From: Microbulbifer elongatus | GTDB lineage: Bacteria > Pseudomonadota > Gammaproteobacteria > Pseudomonadales > Cellvibrionaceae | Assembly (NCBI RefSeq): GCF_020524885.1 | Contig: NZ_JAIVKJ010000001.1 | Span: 496,001 to 560,000 of the forward strand | Direction of reading: 5' to 3' | DNA: 64,000 nt | Shown here: positions 52,251 through 62,014 of the stretch, piece after piece | Layout of the letters: every line of letters starts with the position of its first letter | How positions within the stretch are numbered: position 1 is the stretch's first letter | Notes under the pieces: model-generated | What the model was told of the DNA's origin: nothing | The model's input: only the letters and a program-made list of their open reading frames with translations | Database searches by the model: none | Made by a program: the position numbers and the translations under genes

Positions 52251-53476
52251 TGTACCGACACGGTTTGCGCACGCGTGTTGCCATTGCCTTCGCGATGTGT
52301 GTTGCTGTGCTCAGCGTGGTCTGGGGATTTGCGTTCTTCGCTGCGATCCGGTTGAGCGAAGACCGTGTGCTGGCGCAGCAGCTACAGAGTGCCGCCGAAA
52401 ACTATCCATCTCTGACGATGAACCTTCGCGGATACGAGGAAGTTGGTAGCTTGCCGGCGTCACTCAGGGAATGGGCGCAGACAAACCCCGATGAGGGACT
52501 GTACGAGTTCGAAGCCGAAGAGTTGCATGTTGCGGTGGTACCTGGCGGCAATGGACAGCGACGCGCATTTGTGGTTTTCGACGTTTCTGAGATTGAGGCT
52601 GCTTCGTCAGAGGATTGGTGGTTGCTGCTGGTTATCTCGGGTGTCGTGAGCGCGCTCGGGGCGCTTGGTTTCGGGTTGGGCGTTCTTGTGATGCGTAGAG
52701 CAGTCGCCCCTGTCGCGCAGCTCGCTAAAGTGGTCGCAGACATCGACCCGGAGCAACTGACGGCGGAAGACCTTAAACGCATTGAGTCCAGTCGGTTCGG
52801 CGATGATGAGGTTGGTGTGCTCGCCAGGACCATTGAAAAGACGCTTGAGCGTATCAGCGCATTTGTGGAAAGGGAGAGGTACTTTACCGGTTCAGCCAGT
52901 CATGAGTTGCGTACGCCGATTACTGTGATTATGGGGGCGCTTGAGCTGTTAGAACAAAGCGATTTGTCAGCGGCGGACGCGAAAGTGGTAGATCGAGTGA
53001 AGCATGCGACGTTCGAGATGAATTCCACAATTGAAATGTTTTTATGCCTCGCGCGCGAAACCGACAGTGGGTTGTACAACGAGCAGTTTCTTGTGATGCC
53101 GCTGGTCACTCAGGCAGTCGACCAACAGCGCCACCTGCTAAATGGCAAGAGTGTCGATCTTGATATCGACGATCTCGCAAAACCCAGCGTCTGCGGACAT
53201 CCACGAGCTTTTTCTATCGCGGTCAATAATCTGGTGCGAAATGCGTTCGAGCACACGCTCAATGGGCAGGTGCCGATTACGATTCGCATTAGAGAACAAG
53301 AGTTATTCGTTACCAATCAGGTGTGCAGTGACACGGAAGAGCAGTACACACCGACCGAGTCGCCTCAAGGGTATGGTCTGGGGCTGGGTATCGTACAACG
53401 GCTGTGTGAGCGCAATGGCTGGTCTTTTTCCTTGCACGCGGACGAGGCGCGCGTTGTCGCCCGTCTTGCGTGGTGA
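52250..53476 (+). CDS. Sensor histidine kinase of the OmpR-type pair
   Basis: This 408-residue membrane kinase has TM1 (about 12-34), a periplasmic loop of about 85 residues with acidic content, TM2 (about 123-148) and a HAMP linker (about 150-205). The DHp domain has His218 (GSASHELRTPITVI), and the ATPase domain has an N-box (VNNLVRNAFEHT) and G-box (GLGLGIVQRLCERNG). There is no D-x-G-x-G of the usual spacing; the region around NQVCSDTEEQY replaces it, so the ATP site looks degenerate there. The start overlaps the regulator stop. Confidence 0.92.
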   Translation: MYRHGLRTRVAIAFAMCVAVLSVVWGFAFFAAIRLSEDRVLAQQLQSAAENYPSLTMNLRGYEEVGSLPASLREWAQTNPDEGLYEFEAEELHVAVVPGGNGQRRAFVVFDVSEIEAASSEDWWLLLVISGVVSALGALGFGLGVLVMRRAVAPVAQLAKVVADIDPEQLTAEDLKRIESSRFGDDEVGVLARTIEKTLERISAFVERERYFTGSASHELRTPITVIMGALELLEQSDLSAADAKVVDRVKHATFEMNSTIEMFLCLARETDSGLYNEQFLVMPLVTQAVDQQRHLLNGKSVDLDIDDLAKPSVCGHPRAFSIAVNNLVRNAFEHTLNGQVPITIRIREQELFVTNQVCSDTEEQYTPTESPQGYGLGLGIVQRLCERNGWSFSLHADEARVVARLAW

Positions 53477-53567
53477 CGATGGCAGGCCCTCCATGCAGTC
53501 ACAGGCAATGGCAAGCCGTCCGTAGGCTATGCTGTCACGTGTAGAATAATTCAACCGAGGGAATAGG

Positions 53568-54548
53568 GTGACTTTTACTCGCAATCCGCAAGCGTCGGTC
53601 GCAGAACTCGCGATTATCGGGTCTCAAGCTTGTAAGAGACAGGCTCCAGTTACTGTATCGGCTCCAATGATGGAAGTGGTCCATCTAAAGAGCATGGTAA
53701 ACGCAACCTTGCTGGAACTTTTGCCAGCTAAAGAAATATCACCCACGCATCTGCATCAAGCCATGCATTACGCTGTACTGGGACCTGGCAAGCGTTTGCG
53801 TCCTCTTCTTACACTTCTGGCTGCGAACTCGGCCACTGACAGTCACTTCCTCCGTATGGCCTGCGTATCGGAACTGGTGCATACCGCTTCGCTGATTCTC
53901 GACGATCTGCCTTGTATGGACGATGCGACGATGCGCCGTGACCGCCCCTGTACGCACATTCGTTTTTCCGAAAGCACAGCGATCCTCGCATCAATAAACT
54001 TCCTTAACCTCGCGTACGGCGTTATCGCCAATTGCCCGAACGTGGATGCTTCTACCAAAGTCGCCATTAGCGCGCATCTCAGTCATGTTATCGGTTCTAT
54101 GGGATTAGTTGGCGGGCAGATCGCTGATTTACAAAATGAGCCTGTGCGCGCCAAGAGCGAAATTGAACAGCTTTATCACCAGAAAACAGGTTGTCTGATT
54201 GAGTTTTCTGTCGTCACCGGTGCGCGGCTCAGTGGGATGGATGCAGAAGCGATAGAGGCATTTACGCGCTTTGCCCGTGCCTTTGGTCTGTTGTTTCAGC
54301 TTTACGATGACATCTTGGACCACAGTACCTTTGCGCAAGAGACCGGTAAGGACACGCAGCAGGATGCAGGGAAAACCACATTGCTTTCACTTTACACTCC
54401 GGAAGAAGCTCGTGGCGCATTGAGCGACGCACAAGCAATGGCAATAGAGCAGTTGCGCAGGGCAGGGCACGAGGAATCCTTACTTGCAGCGCTCGTGGAA
54501 GAACAGTTCGCTACCTTCAACGGTGCGGCGCAAAGGCTCTGGAGTTGA
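53568..54548 (+). CDS. crtE: Geranylgeranyl diphosphate synthase CrtE
   Basis: This 326-residue trans-prenyl transferase supplies GGPP for carotenoids. The first Asp-rich motif is DDLPCMDDATMRRDRP (about 110-125) and the second is YDDILD (about 246-251), with GKRLRPLLTLLAAN before them. The start is GTG (SD GAGGGAATAG); about 45 residues precede the fold, so a later start such as MMEVVHLKS is possible. FPP-synthase (IspA) activity cannot be excluded by motif alone, but operon context with crtB, I, Y and Z argues for CrtE. It is the first gene of a run with gaps of 24 nt or less, or overlaps, to 61966. Confidence 0.9.
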   Translation: MTFTRNPQASVAELAIIGSQACKRQAPVTVSAPMMEVVHLKSMVNATLLELLPAKEISPTHLHQAMHYAVLGPGKRLRPLLTLLAANSATDSHFLRMACVSELVHTASLILDDLPCMDDATMRRDRPCTHIRFSESTAILASINFLNLAYGVIANCPNVDASTKVAISAHLSHVIGSMGLVGGQIADLQNEPVRAKSEIEQLYHQKTGCLIEFSVVTGARLSGMDAEAIEAFTRFARAFGLLFQLYDDILDHSTFAQETGKDTQQDAGKTTLLSLYTPEEARGALSDAQAMAIEQLRRAGHEESLLAALVEEQFATFNGAAQRLWS

Positions 54549-54557
54549 ACCCGGCGA

Positions 54558-55547
54558 ATGACGGCGACGGCAGCTCTCAGCATTGACCAACTGCGGGTGG
54601 TGTACGGCAGCCACGCGGCCTTAGACGACGTTTCTTTGCAGGCGCGTCCAGGGGAAATACTCGCTATCCTCGGCCCGAATGGTGCAGGGAAATCCACCTT
54701 GTTGCGCGCCATTACCGGCAAGTTGCGCCCCACCTCTGGGCAAATATTTATTGCAGGAAAAGCACTTTTTCCCGGCAAGGCCTATCAGCATTCCATCGGC
54801 TTCACTCCCCAGTTCCTGGGTTTATACCGGCACCTGACTGGGCGGGAGAACCTGGAGTTTTTCGCGCGCTGCACCGGTGTCCGTCGTGACCTAATAAGCG
54901 CACGGGTTAGTCAGGCGCTGGAAGAAATCGAGTTAACAGACAAGGCCGATGTGCGGGTAGACCAGCTGTCCGGTGGTATGCAACGGCGTTTACACCTGGC
55001 AGCTACCCTGGTCTCGCAGCCATCGCTACTTGTGCTGGACGAACCCACTGCCGGGGTCGACCTGGGCGTTCGCATGTCAATTCACGACCTTATTCGCCGC
55101 CGCGCCGAGCAAGGCACGACGGTGGTCGTTGTTACCCATGAGTTGGATGAAGCGGAAGAGCTATCCGACCGCGTGGCCCTCCTTCATGAAGGCCAGCTGA
55201 GAGCCCTAGCCGAGCCGCAAATGCTAGTACACGAAACCTTCGGTAAAGATCAGTTTTTCGTTGTACGTATGGAACACCCGCTCCCGCCGGCACTCTGTGA
55301 GCGGCTACAGGTGATCGGTTTTCGACGTGACAGTAGAGAGAGCAGTGAATGGTGGCTTCAAAGTGACCAGCCGCTGGATACGTTAATTGATCGCCTTTAC
55401 CGTGACTTTGACGGAGAACGTGATGCACTTGTCGAGGTCTCGGTGCGCCGGCCCGGATTAAAAGACGTCATGCAGCACTATACCGGTGCCCTAACCGATT
55501 CTGTGGTGGAGCCGGATTCGGAGCCGGAGTCGGAGCAGGCGTCATGA
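54558..55547 (+). CDS. ABC-2 transporter ATP-binding protein in carotenoid operon
   Basis: This 329-residue nucleotide-binding subunit has Walker A GPNGAGKST, signature LSGGMQRRLHLAATL, Walker B LLVLDEPTAGVDLGVR and H-loop VVTHELDE. A C-terminal extension of about 100 residues follows the core, as in DrrA/CcmA-type exporters. It begins 9 nt after the crtE stop and overlaps its permease by 4 nt. Its position inside the carotenoid operon implies a link to carotenoid or membrane-lipid handling, which is inference. Confidence 0.92.
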   Translation: MTATAALSIDQLRVVYGSHAALDDVSLQARPGEILAILGPNGAGKSTLLRAITGKLRPTSGQIFIAGKALFPGKAYQHSIGFTPQFLGLYRHLTGRENLEFFARCTGVRRDLISARVSQALEEIELTDKADVRVDQLSGGMQRRLHLAATLVSQPSLLVLDEPTAGVDLGVRMSIHDLIRRRAEQGTTVVVVTHELDEAEELSDRVALLHEGQLRALAEPQMLVHETFGKDQFFVVRMEHPLPPALCERLQVIGFRRDSRESSEWWLQSDQPLDTLIDRLYRDFDGERDALVEVSVRRPGLKDVMQHYTGALTDSVVEPDSEPESEQAS

Positions 55548-56752
55548 GGGCAATTTTCCGGGTGATGGCCCTGGGCTTGTGGCGCGACCGCGGCGCGTTA
55601 CTTTTGGCATTTGCTTTGCCGAGCCTGGTATTCGCCATATTTGCCAGTATCTTCTCCGGCGCGGCAGAAGGCGACTTGCACTTACGGGTAGGGCTGGTGT
55701 TGGAAACGGAAGATCCGGTGATGCAGGACTTCGCGCAGTACCTGACAGAATCCAAAGACGTGGAGATTACGGCATTGCCCGATTCGAACCGCGCTCAACT
55801 ACTGGAAGATGTGCGACAAGGTAATTTCGACACCGCGGTAATCATCCGCGGGCCAGCAGACGATAGCAGCAGTCCACTGTTTACCATCGTCAGCGAGCCT
55901 ACCCGTGAAATTGCTGCCCTGTCGTTACAAGGCTGGTTGCGACAAAGCCTGGCCGCCCAACAACCACAGGTTCTCGCCGAACGTCTTGCACAAAGTACAG
56001 CAGCTTTAGTGAATGGCTTCACGCCCGAACAGCAGGCGCGCTTGGACGCCGCTTTAGGTGCAATGGCTCGAGAATCCGACAGCCCAGCTGCCGAAGACGC
56101 GCTTATCGAATTTCAGCCCGTTTATGGCCAGGCGCCAGCTTCTATATCTGGGCTTAGCGGCATTGCTTACTATGCGGGTGCCACCACAATTCTGTTCTTG
56201 TTGTTGTCCGCCGTAAACGCCGGCATGGTCAGTTTGGAAGAGCGCCAAAACGGTATCTCCGAACGCCTCCTGCTGAGCAAAGCTTCGCATGCTCGTTTAC
56301 TGCTGGGGCGGTTTCTGTTTTTGCTCACTCTGGGATTTTTGCAGGCTAGCGCTATTTTTTTAGTCGCAAGGTTCGGTTTTGGACTAAAGATAGGGAGCGC
56401 TTTGGCGCAAGTTATTGTTATGGCATTTGCCTGCGCCGCCGCTAGTGCTGGGCTGGCACTTTTACTTTTGTCGCTGTGTCGAACAACACAACAGGCGACA
56501 ACCTTTTCTTCATTTTTTGTGCTCATCATTTCAGCCGTCGGCGGCTCTATGGTGCCGCGTTTTATGATGCCTGACTGGTTGCAGACGGTGAGCCTGTTTA
56601 CGCCAAATGCCTGGGCGATCGAAGGCTTTTACGGGGCGTTGATTCGCGGCGACAGCTGGGCCCAGCTAGCTCAGTCCGGCGGTATATTGACTGCCGTTGG
56701 CCTGGTGTGCCTGCTTTTAGCGGCAGTACCTTTATTCAAGACGCCGGCATAA
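55544..56752 (+). CDS. ABC-2 type transporter permease in carotenoid operon
   Basis: This 402-residue permease has one N-terminal helix (about 13-35), a large extracytoplasmic region (about 40-200), and five to six C-terminal helices (about 208-395) with the ABC-2 signature EERQNGISERLLLSKASHARLLLGR and FFVLIISAVGGSMVP. This is the YhgE/DrrB-like layout of export permeases. The ATG overlaps the ATPase stop by 4 nt (ATGA), and crtZ follows 14 nt later. The substrate is unknown; export or outer-leaflet placement of a carotenoid or lipid is only a guess. Confidence 0.9.
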   Translation: MRAIFRVMALGLWRDRGALLLAFALPSLVFAIFASIFSGAAEGDLHLRVGLVLETEDPVMQDFAQYLTESKDVEITALPDSNRAQLLEDVRQGNFDTAVIIRGPADDSSSPLFTIVSEPTREIAALSLQGWLRQSLAAQQPQVLAERLAQSTAALVNGFTPEQQARLDAALGAMARESDSPAAEDALIEFQPVYGQAPASISGLSGIAYYAGATTILFLLLSAVNAGMVSLEERQNGISERLLLSKASHARLLLGRFLFLLTLGFLQASAIFLVARFGFGLKIGSALAQVIVMAFACAAASAGLALLLLSLCRTTQQATTFSSFFVLIISAVGGSMVPRFMMPDWLQTVSLFTPNAWAIEGFYGALIRGDSWAQLAQSGGILTAVGLVCLLLAAVPLFKTPA

Positions 56753-56766
56753 GGGGCTAGCAATCC

Positions 56767-57258
56767 ATGATGGACTGGTTGTGGACACTCGTGCTTATGA
56801 TCGCAGCTTTCCTGGGAATGGAAGTGTTCGCCTGGTACGCCCATAAATACATTATGCACGGCTGGGGTTGGGGCTGGCACAAATCCCATCATGAAACCAC
56901 TGACGGCGTGTTCGAGAAAAACGACCTGTACGTTGTTGTATTTTCGCTGGTGGTGGTTGGCATGTTTGCGGTGGGCGACCTTTACTGGGAGCCACTAATG
57001 GCAATCGCATCAGGCATTACTCTGTACGGCGTCGTCTACTCACTGTTTCACGATGGTCTGGTTCACCGGCGCTGGCCGATGCGCTGGCAGCCAAAGAGCG
57101 GTTACCTGAAGCGTCTGGTTCAGGCGCACCGTATACATCATGCCGTGCGCACGCGTGAGGGTGCGGTGTCCTTCGGTTTTCTTTACGCACCGGGTGTCAA
57201 GAAACTCAAGAAACGCTTAAAGCAACAACAGCCTTCGGGAGCGCAACATGACCGATGA
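56767..57258 (+). CDS. crtZ: Beta-carotene hydroxylase CrtZ
   Basis: This 163-residue diiron membrane hydroxylase adds 3-hydroxyl groups to beta-ionone rings, giving zeaxanthin via cryptoxanthin. The conserved histidine clusters are all present: [22 protein letters not shown] and HRIHHA. Hydrophobic segments at about 3-22 and 52-90 flank them. The start has two adjacent ATGs. Its end overlaps the isomerase gene by 11 nt. Confidence 0.95.
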   Translation: MMDWLWTLVLMIAAFLGMEVFAWYAHKYIMHGWGWGWHKSHHETTDGVFEKNDLYVVVFSLVVVGMFAVGDLYWEPLMAIASGITLYGVVYSLFHDGLVHRRWPMRWQPKSGYLKRLVQAHRIHHAVRTREGAVSFGFLYAPGVKKLKKRLKQQQPSGAQHDR

Positions 57259-58309
57259 CAGTTTGGTGAAACGTAAGAATGATCATCTCGACATCGTGCT
57301 GGACGCGCGTCGGGCCAGTACATCGACACATACGGGATTTGCCGACTATCGCTTTTCCCATTGCGCATTGCCGCAGTTGCACCTGGACGATATCGATCTA
57401 AGCACACGGCTATTCCATAAACCCTTGAACGCGCCGCTGTTGATCAGTTCCATGACCGGCGGTGCCGAGCGGGCTAACACGATCAATCATCACCTGGCGG
57501 AAGCCGCCCAACATCTGGGGATTGCCCTGGCCATCGGTTCCCAGCGAGTCGCCCTACAGTCTGGCAGCGATCATGGGCTGACGAATCAGTTACGGCGCAT
57601 CGCCCCGGATATTCCCCTGCTTGGCAATATCGGCGCAGGTCAGCTACGGGAGCCCCAAGGAATCAAATGGGCACTCCGCGCGGTGGAGATGATCGAGGCG
57701 GATGCACTGATCATCCATCTCAACCCCCTGCAGGAGGCCGTGCAAGAGGGCGGCGATCGGGACTGGCGTGGCGTGCTCCAGGCCATCGGTACTCTGGTCC
57801 GGTCGCTCGGGGTGCCGTTGGTGGTTAAGGAAGTGGGCGCTGGCATCTCCCCCGAAGTGGCCCGGGCGCTGGTGGAAGAGGGGGTGGCGATGATCGACGT
57901 GGCCGGCGCTGGCGGCACCAGCTGGGCAGCGGTGGAGGCGGAACGCGCGACAGATGAGACTCAGCGCCGGGTCGCCATGGCTTTTGCTGGCTGGGGCACC
58001 CCGACTGCTCAAGCCATTCGGGCGGTACGCCAGACCCTGCCGGAGACGCCACTGATCGCTTCCGGCGGTATTCGTGATGGGGTGGATGCTGCGAAGGCAA
58101 TACGCTTGGGTGCGGACTTGGTGGGCCAGGCCGCCGCAGTTCTCAAGAGTGCCACCGAATCCAGTCAGGCGGTGATCGAGCATTTCGAGGTGGTCATTCA
58201 GCAGCTGCTTATCGCCTGTTTTTGTACCGGCAGTGCCAATCTAAATGCCTTGCGTGCGGCGGTAATGCTGGATGATCGCGGCGACCCTTTGGAAGGGCCT
58301 CATGACTAG
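57248..58309 (+). CDS. fni: Type 2 isopentenyl-diphosphate isomerase
   Basis: This 353-residue FMN enzyme interconverts IPP and DMAPP. The TIM-barrel blocks include [48 protein letters not shown] (acidic catalytic region), [10 protein letters not shown] and [23 protein letters not shown]. It is common in bacterial carotenoid clusters, where it helps supply the C5 pool. The ATG lies inside the end of crtZ (11-nt overlap), so translation is coupled. Confidence 0.95.
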   Translation: MTDDSLVKRKNDHLDIVLDARRASTSTHTGFADYRFSHCALPQLHLDDIDLSTRLFHKPLNAPLLISSMTGGAERANTINHHLAEAAQHLGIALAIGSQRVALQSGSDHGLTNQLRRIAPDIPLLGNIGAGQLREPQGIKWALRAVEMIEADALIIHLNPLQEAVQEGGDRDWRGVLQAIGTLVRSLGVPLVVKEVGAGISPEVARALVEEGVAMIDVAGAGGTSWAAVEAERATDETQRRVAMAFAGWGTPTAQAIRAVRQTLPETPLIASGGIRDGVDAAKAIRLGADLVGQAAAVLKSATESSQAVIEHFEVVIQQLLIACFCTGSANLNALRAAVMLDDRGDPLEGPHD

Positions 58310-58333
58310 GGTTATCGCCTGGGGGTATGACCC

Positions 58334-59524
58334 ATGAACGCGCCGGGCCATGACCTGATACTGGTGGGCGGCGGCCTGGCCAACGGCCTGATCGCCCTGC
58401 GCCTGATACAGGCAAAGCCATGGTTGCGTCTGCTGGTGTTGGAAAGCGAGCGCCGCCCTGGTGGTGAGCACACCTGGTCGTTTCACGATGGTGATCTCTC
58501 CGAAGCCCAACATGCCTGGCTGGGCCCCTTGATAGGCCAACGCTGGCCGCAGCACCGAGTGATATTTCCGCACCGCGAGCGTCTGTTGAGCGGAGGCTAT
58601 GCCAGCATTTTTTCCCGGGATTTCGCCCGCGTTCTTGAAGAAGCCCTGGGTGACAGGCTGTGGGTCAACACGCGCGTGGCCCGGGTTTCCCCGGACCGGG
58701 TGGAGCTCGAGGATGGCCGGGTGCTGTACGCGAACGCGGTGATCGACGGCCGGGGTCCGACCGACAGCGCGCATCTGACCCTGGGCTATCAGGCATTTCT
58801 CGGGCGGGAAGTGCGCCTGGGCAAGCCCCACGGTCTGCAAGAACCGATCCTCATGGACGCGAGCGTGCCTCAGCAGGGCGGCTACCGGTTCGTCTACGTG
58901 TTGCCGTTCAGCCACGACACTCTGCTGATCGAGGATACCCACTATGTGGATCGACCGGAGGTGGACGCGTCCCGGTTGCGATCGCATATCGACGCTTATG
59001 CGCAGGATCGCGGCTGGCAGATCGTCGATACGCTGCGAGAGGAGAGCGGCGTGCTGCCGATCACCCTGGCGGGCGATTTCGATGCCTTCTGGCAGGACGC
59101 CCAGGGCCAGCCGCGAAGTGGCCTGCGCGCCGGTCTGTTCCACCCCACCACTGGTTACTCGTTGCCTCAGGCCATGGCTCTGGCGGAGCGCATCGCCGAG
59201 CTTGGCAATCTTGATGCGGAGTCGCTGTTCCAGACCATCCATGCCTTCGCCGCCCGTGAATGGCAGCGCCAGAGCTACTTTCGCCTGCTCAATCGCATGC
59301 TGTTCCTGGCGGGCCGCCCGGAGCGACGCTGGCAGGTCATGCAGCGCTTCTACGGCCTGTCGGAACCGTTGATCGAACGCTTTTACGCGGGGCGCCTGAC
59401 CGGGGCAGACAAGGTGCGCATCCTGATGGGTAAGCCGCCGGTACCGCTTGGCGAAGCACTCAAGGCGGTGCGGCTGAATTCACCACAAAAGATCGCATCC
59501 ACTTCCTTCGGAATACGCACATGA
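58334..59524 (+). CDS. crtY: Lycopene beta-cyclase CrtY
   Basis: This 396-residue flavoprotein forms beta-rings at both ends of lycopene. The N-terminal dinucleotide motif is LILVGGGLANGLIALRL, followed by the CrtY blocks GGEHTWSFHDGDL and VIDGRGP, the later YRFVYVLPFSHDTLLIEDTHYVDRP and FHPTTGYSLPQAMALAERIA. The cyclase motif region with the acidic residues is present. It overlaps crtI by 4 nt (ATGA) and follows the isomerase by 24 nt. Confidence 0.95.
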   Translation: MNAPGHDLILVGGGLANGLIALRLIQAKPWLRLLVLESERRPGGEHTWSFHDGDLSEAQHAWLGPLIGQRWPQHRVIFPHRERLLSGGYASIFSRDFARVLEEALGDRLWVNTRVARVSPDRVELEDGRVLYANAVIDGRGPTDSAHLTLGYQAFLGREVRLGKPHGLQEPILMDASVPQQGGYRFVYVLPFSHDTLLIEDTHYVDRPEVDASRLRSHIDAYAQDRGWQIVDTLREESGVLPITLAGDFDAFWQDAQGQPRSGLRAGLFHPTTGYSLPQAMALAERIAELGNLDAESLFQTIHAFAAREWQRQSYFRLLNRMLFLAGRPERRWQVMQRFYGLSEPLIERFYAGRLTGADKVRILMGKPPVPLGEALKAVRLNSPQKIASTSFGIRT

Positions 59525-61032
59525 CACGACCCCGACCCGGACTCCAACCCCAGCGCGCCCTGGTGATCGGCGCCGGCTTCGGCGGCCTGGCCCTGGCGAT
59601 TCGACTGCAGGCCGGCGGCTACCAGACCACGCTGCTGGAAAAGCGCGACAAGCCCGGTGGCCGGGCCTATGTCTATGAGGACAAGGGGTTTACCTTCGAT
59701 GCCGGTCCTACGGTGATTACCGATCCCTCCGCACTGGAAGAGCTTTTTAAACTGGCGGGCAAGGACATGGCGGATTATGTCGAGCTGCTGCCGGTCACGC
59801 CCTTCTACCGGCTCTGCTGGGAAGATGCCCCGGCCTTTGATTACGTCAACGATCAAGCCGCTCTGGATCGACAGATCGCCGAGCGCAATCCACGAGACGT
59901 GGAAGGTTATCGTCAGTTCCTGAGGTATTCCAAGGCGGTGTTCGAGGAGGGCTATCGCAAGCTCGGTGCCGTGCCGTTTCTCTCGTTTCGCGACATGCTC
60001 GCCGCCGGGCCGCAACTGGCACGGCTTCAGGCCTGGAGCAGCGTCTACTCCATGGTCTCGAAATTCATTGAAGACCCGCACCTGCGCCAGGCTTTTTCCT
60101 TTCATTCCCTTCTGGTCGGGGGCAACCCTTTCGCCACCTCCTCGATTTACACGTTGATCCACGCACTGGAGCGGGAGTGGGGCGTCTGGTTTCCACGGGG
60201 CGGCACCGGCGCCCTGGTGCAGGGGTTGGTGCAGTTATTCGAGGACCTCGGCGGCAGCCTCGAACTGAACGCGGAAGTGGAACGCATCGAGACCGCGGGG
60301 GATCGGGTGAGCGGCGTCACCCTGGCCGATAGCCGGCATGTTCCGACGGATGTGCTGGCCTCTAACGCAGACGTGATGCATACCTACAGCAAACTGTTGG
60401 GCGGACATCCCCGCGGTGCCCGCAAGAGCAGGGCGCTGGGCCGCAAGCGCTACAGCATGTCGCTGTTCGTGATTTATTTCGGCCTGGACAAACCACCGCA
60501 AGACCTCGAGCACCATATGGTGTGCTTCGGCCCCCGCTACAGGGAATTGATCGACGAAATCTTCAACGCGGACACCTTGGCGGAAGATTTCTCCCTCTAT
60601 CTGCACTCCCCCTGCGTCACCGATCCGAGCCTGGCGCCGGAAGGCTGCAGCGCGCACTACGTTCTGGCGCCGGTGCCGCACCTGGGCAAGGCGAACATCG
60701 ACTGGGAAACCCAGGGGCCGATATACCGCGACCGCATCCTCGGCTATCTGGAGCGTCACTATATTCCCGGGCTACGGGCGCACCTGGTGACCTGCCGGCA
60801 CTTCACTCCCGTGGACTTCCGCGAGGAGCTCAACGCCCACCTGGGTTCCGCCTTCTCCCTGGAACCGACGCTCACCCAGAGCGCCTGGTTCCGGCCCCAC
60901 AACCGGGATGCCAGGATCGACAACTTTTATCTGGTGGGGGCCGGCACCCATCCCGGCGCCGGGGTGCCCGGCGTAATCGGTTCCGCCAAAGCCACCGCGG
61001 GCCTGATGTTGGAGGGACTCGATGACGGATAA
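59521..61032 (+). CDS. crtI: Phytoene desaturase CrtI
   Basis: This 503-residue FAD enzyme converts phytoene to lycopene. The Rossmann start is ALVIGAGFGGLALAIRLQAGGY with LLEKRDKPGGRAYVYEDKGFTFDAGPTVITDPS, and the C-terminal signature is FYLVGAGTHPGAGVPGVIGSAKATAGLM. Conserved FHSLLVGGNPFATSSIYTLIHALEREWGVWFP fits four-step bacterial CrtI. The ATG overlaps the crtY stop, and crtB's ATG lies 11 nt before its end. Confidence 0.96.
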   Translation: MTRPRPGLQPQRALVIGAGFGGLALAIRLQAGGYQTTLLEKRDKPGGRAYVYEDKGFTFDAGPTVITDPSALEELFKLAGKDMADYVELLPVTPFYRLCWEDAPAFDYVNDQAALDRQIAERNPRDVEGYRQFLRYSKAVFEEGYRKLGAVPFLSFRDMLAAGPQLARLQAWSSVYSMVSKFIEDPHLRQAFSFHSLLVGGNPFATSSIYTLIHALEREWGVWFPRGGTGALVQGLVQLFEDLGGSLELNAEVERIETAGDRVSGVTLADSRHVPTDVLASNADVMHTYSKLLGGHPRGARKSRALGRKRYSMSLFVIYFGLDKPPQDLEHHMVCFGPRYRELIDEIFNADTLAEDFSLYLHSPCVTDPSLAPEGCSAHYVLAPVPHLGKANIDWETQGPIYRDRILGYLERHYIPGLRAHLVTCRHFTPVDFREELNAHLGSAFSLEPTLTQSAWFRPHNRDARIDNFYLVGAGTHPGAGVPGVIGSAKATAGLMLEGLDDG

Positions 61033-61966
61033 GCTCGGGCAGCACGCCGCGCAGACGATCGCCGCGGGCTCCAAGAGTTTCGCCACCGCCGCCAAGTTGT
61101 TCGATCCTGCCACTCGGCGCAGCGCCATGATGCTTTATGCCTGGTGTCGCCATTGCGACGACGTGATCGACGACCAGCAGCTGGGCTTTCCCTCGCAGAA
61201 AACTCATGAAGCTCACGAAACTGGGAGCGAAAGCAGCGAGTCGCGTCTGAATGCGCTGCGAGAGTTAACGCGGCGCGCTTACGCGGGGGAGCCAATGCAA
61301 AGTCCGGCCTTCGCCGCCTTTCAGGAGGTCGCACTCCGCCACGGGATTCCCGAGCGCTATCCTCTGGCCCACCTGGACGGTTTCGCTATGGACGTGGCAC
61401 AGCGGCGCTATGTCACCTTCGACGATACCGTGGACTACTGCTATCACGTCGCCGGCGTGGTGGGCATCATGATGGCCTGGATCATGGGCGCGAAGGATGA
61501 GGAGACCCTGGATCGCGCCTGCGATTTGGGGCTGGCCTTTCAGCTGACCAATATCGCCCGTGACGTCATCGAGGATGCACAGATCGGTCGCTGCTACTTA
61601 CCGGAACAGTGGCTGGAAGAAGCCGGCATTCCGCGGCAGGAGATGAGCGCGCCACAGTATCGTGAGGCGCTGGCTGGTCTGGCTCGAAAACTGGTTGATC
61701 TGGCGGAACCCTACTATGAATCCGCACAGGTTGGATTGACGGCCTTGCCACCTCGCTGTGCCTGGGCCATCGCGACCGCCCGCGGCGTCTATCGGGAGAT
61801 TGGGATCAAGGTGAAAGCGCAGGGGGCCCGGGCCTGGGACACACGCATCTCGACCGGTCCAGTGGACAAGACGCGATTATTGGGGCAAGGACTCGCTCAG
61901 GCGATGGCATCCCGCTGGTACAGGCCAGCGCCAAGATCTGGCAATCTGTGGCAGCGTCCAGCGTAA
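61022..61966 (+). CDS. crtB: Phytoene synthase CrtB
   Basis: This 314-residue enzyme joins two GGPP to phytoene. The first Asp-rich motif is RHCDDVIDD (about 42-50) and the second is LTNIARDVIEDAQIGRCYLP (about 173-192), with LDGFAMDVAQRRY between. The product and positions fit bacterial CrtB. It is the last gene of the carotenoid run. No crtX, crtW or further carotenoid gene follows, so zeaxanthin is the expected end product. I see no clear terminator after it. Confidence 0.95.
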   Translation: MTDKLGQHAAQTIAAGSKSFATAAKLFDPATRRSAMMLYAWCRHCDDVIDDQQLGFPSQKTHEAHETGSESSESRLNALRELTRRAYAGEPMQSPAFAAFQEVALRHGIPERYPLAHLDGFAMDVAQRRYVTFDDTVDYCYHVAGVVGIMMAWIMGAKDEETLDRACDLGLAFQLTNIARDVIEDAQIGRCYLPEQWLEEAGIPRQEMSAPQYREALAGLARKLVDLAEPYYESAQVGLTALPPRCAWAIATARGVYREIGIKVKAQGARAWDTRISTGPVDKTRLLGQGLAQAMASRWYRPAPRSGNLWQRPA

Positions 61967-62014
61967 AGGTGGGCAGTAAGTAAATACACAAAAAAGCAAA
62001 ATTCAGCTGGATGC

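Noticed and set aside
52250..53476. Kinase considered as a pseudogene because of the unusual ATP-lid region
   Set aside because: H, N and G boxes are intact, the frame is open, and start coupling to the regulator is normal.
58241..59242. 333-codon open frame opposite crtY
   Set aside because: Antisense of a well-matched lycopene cyclase in G+C-rich sequence; no family features.
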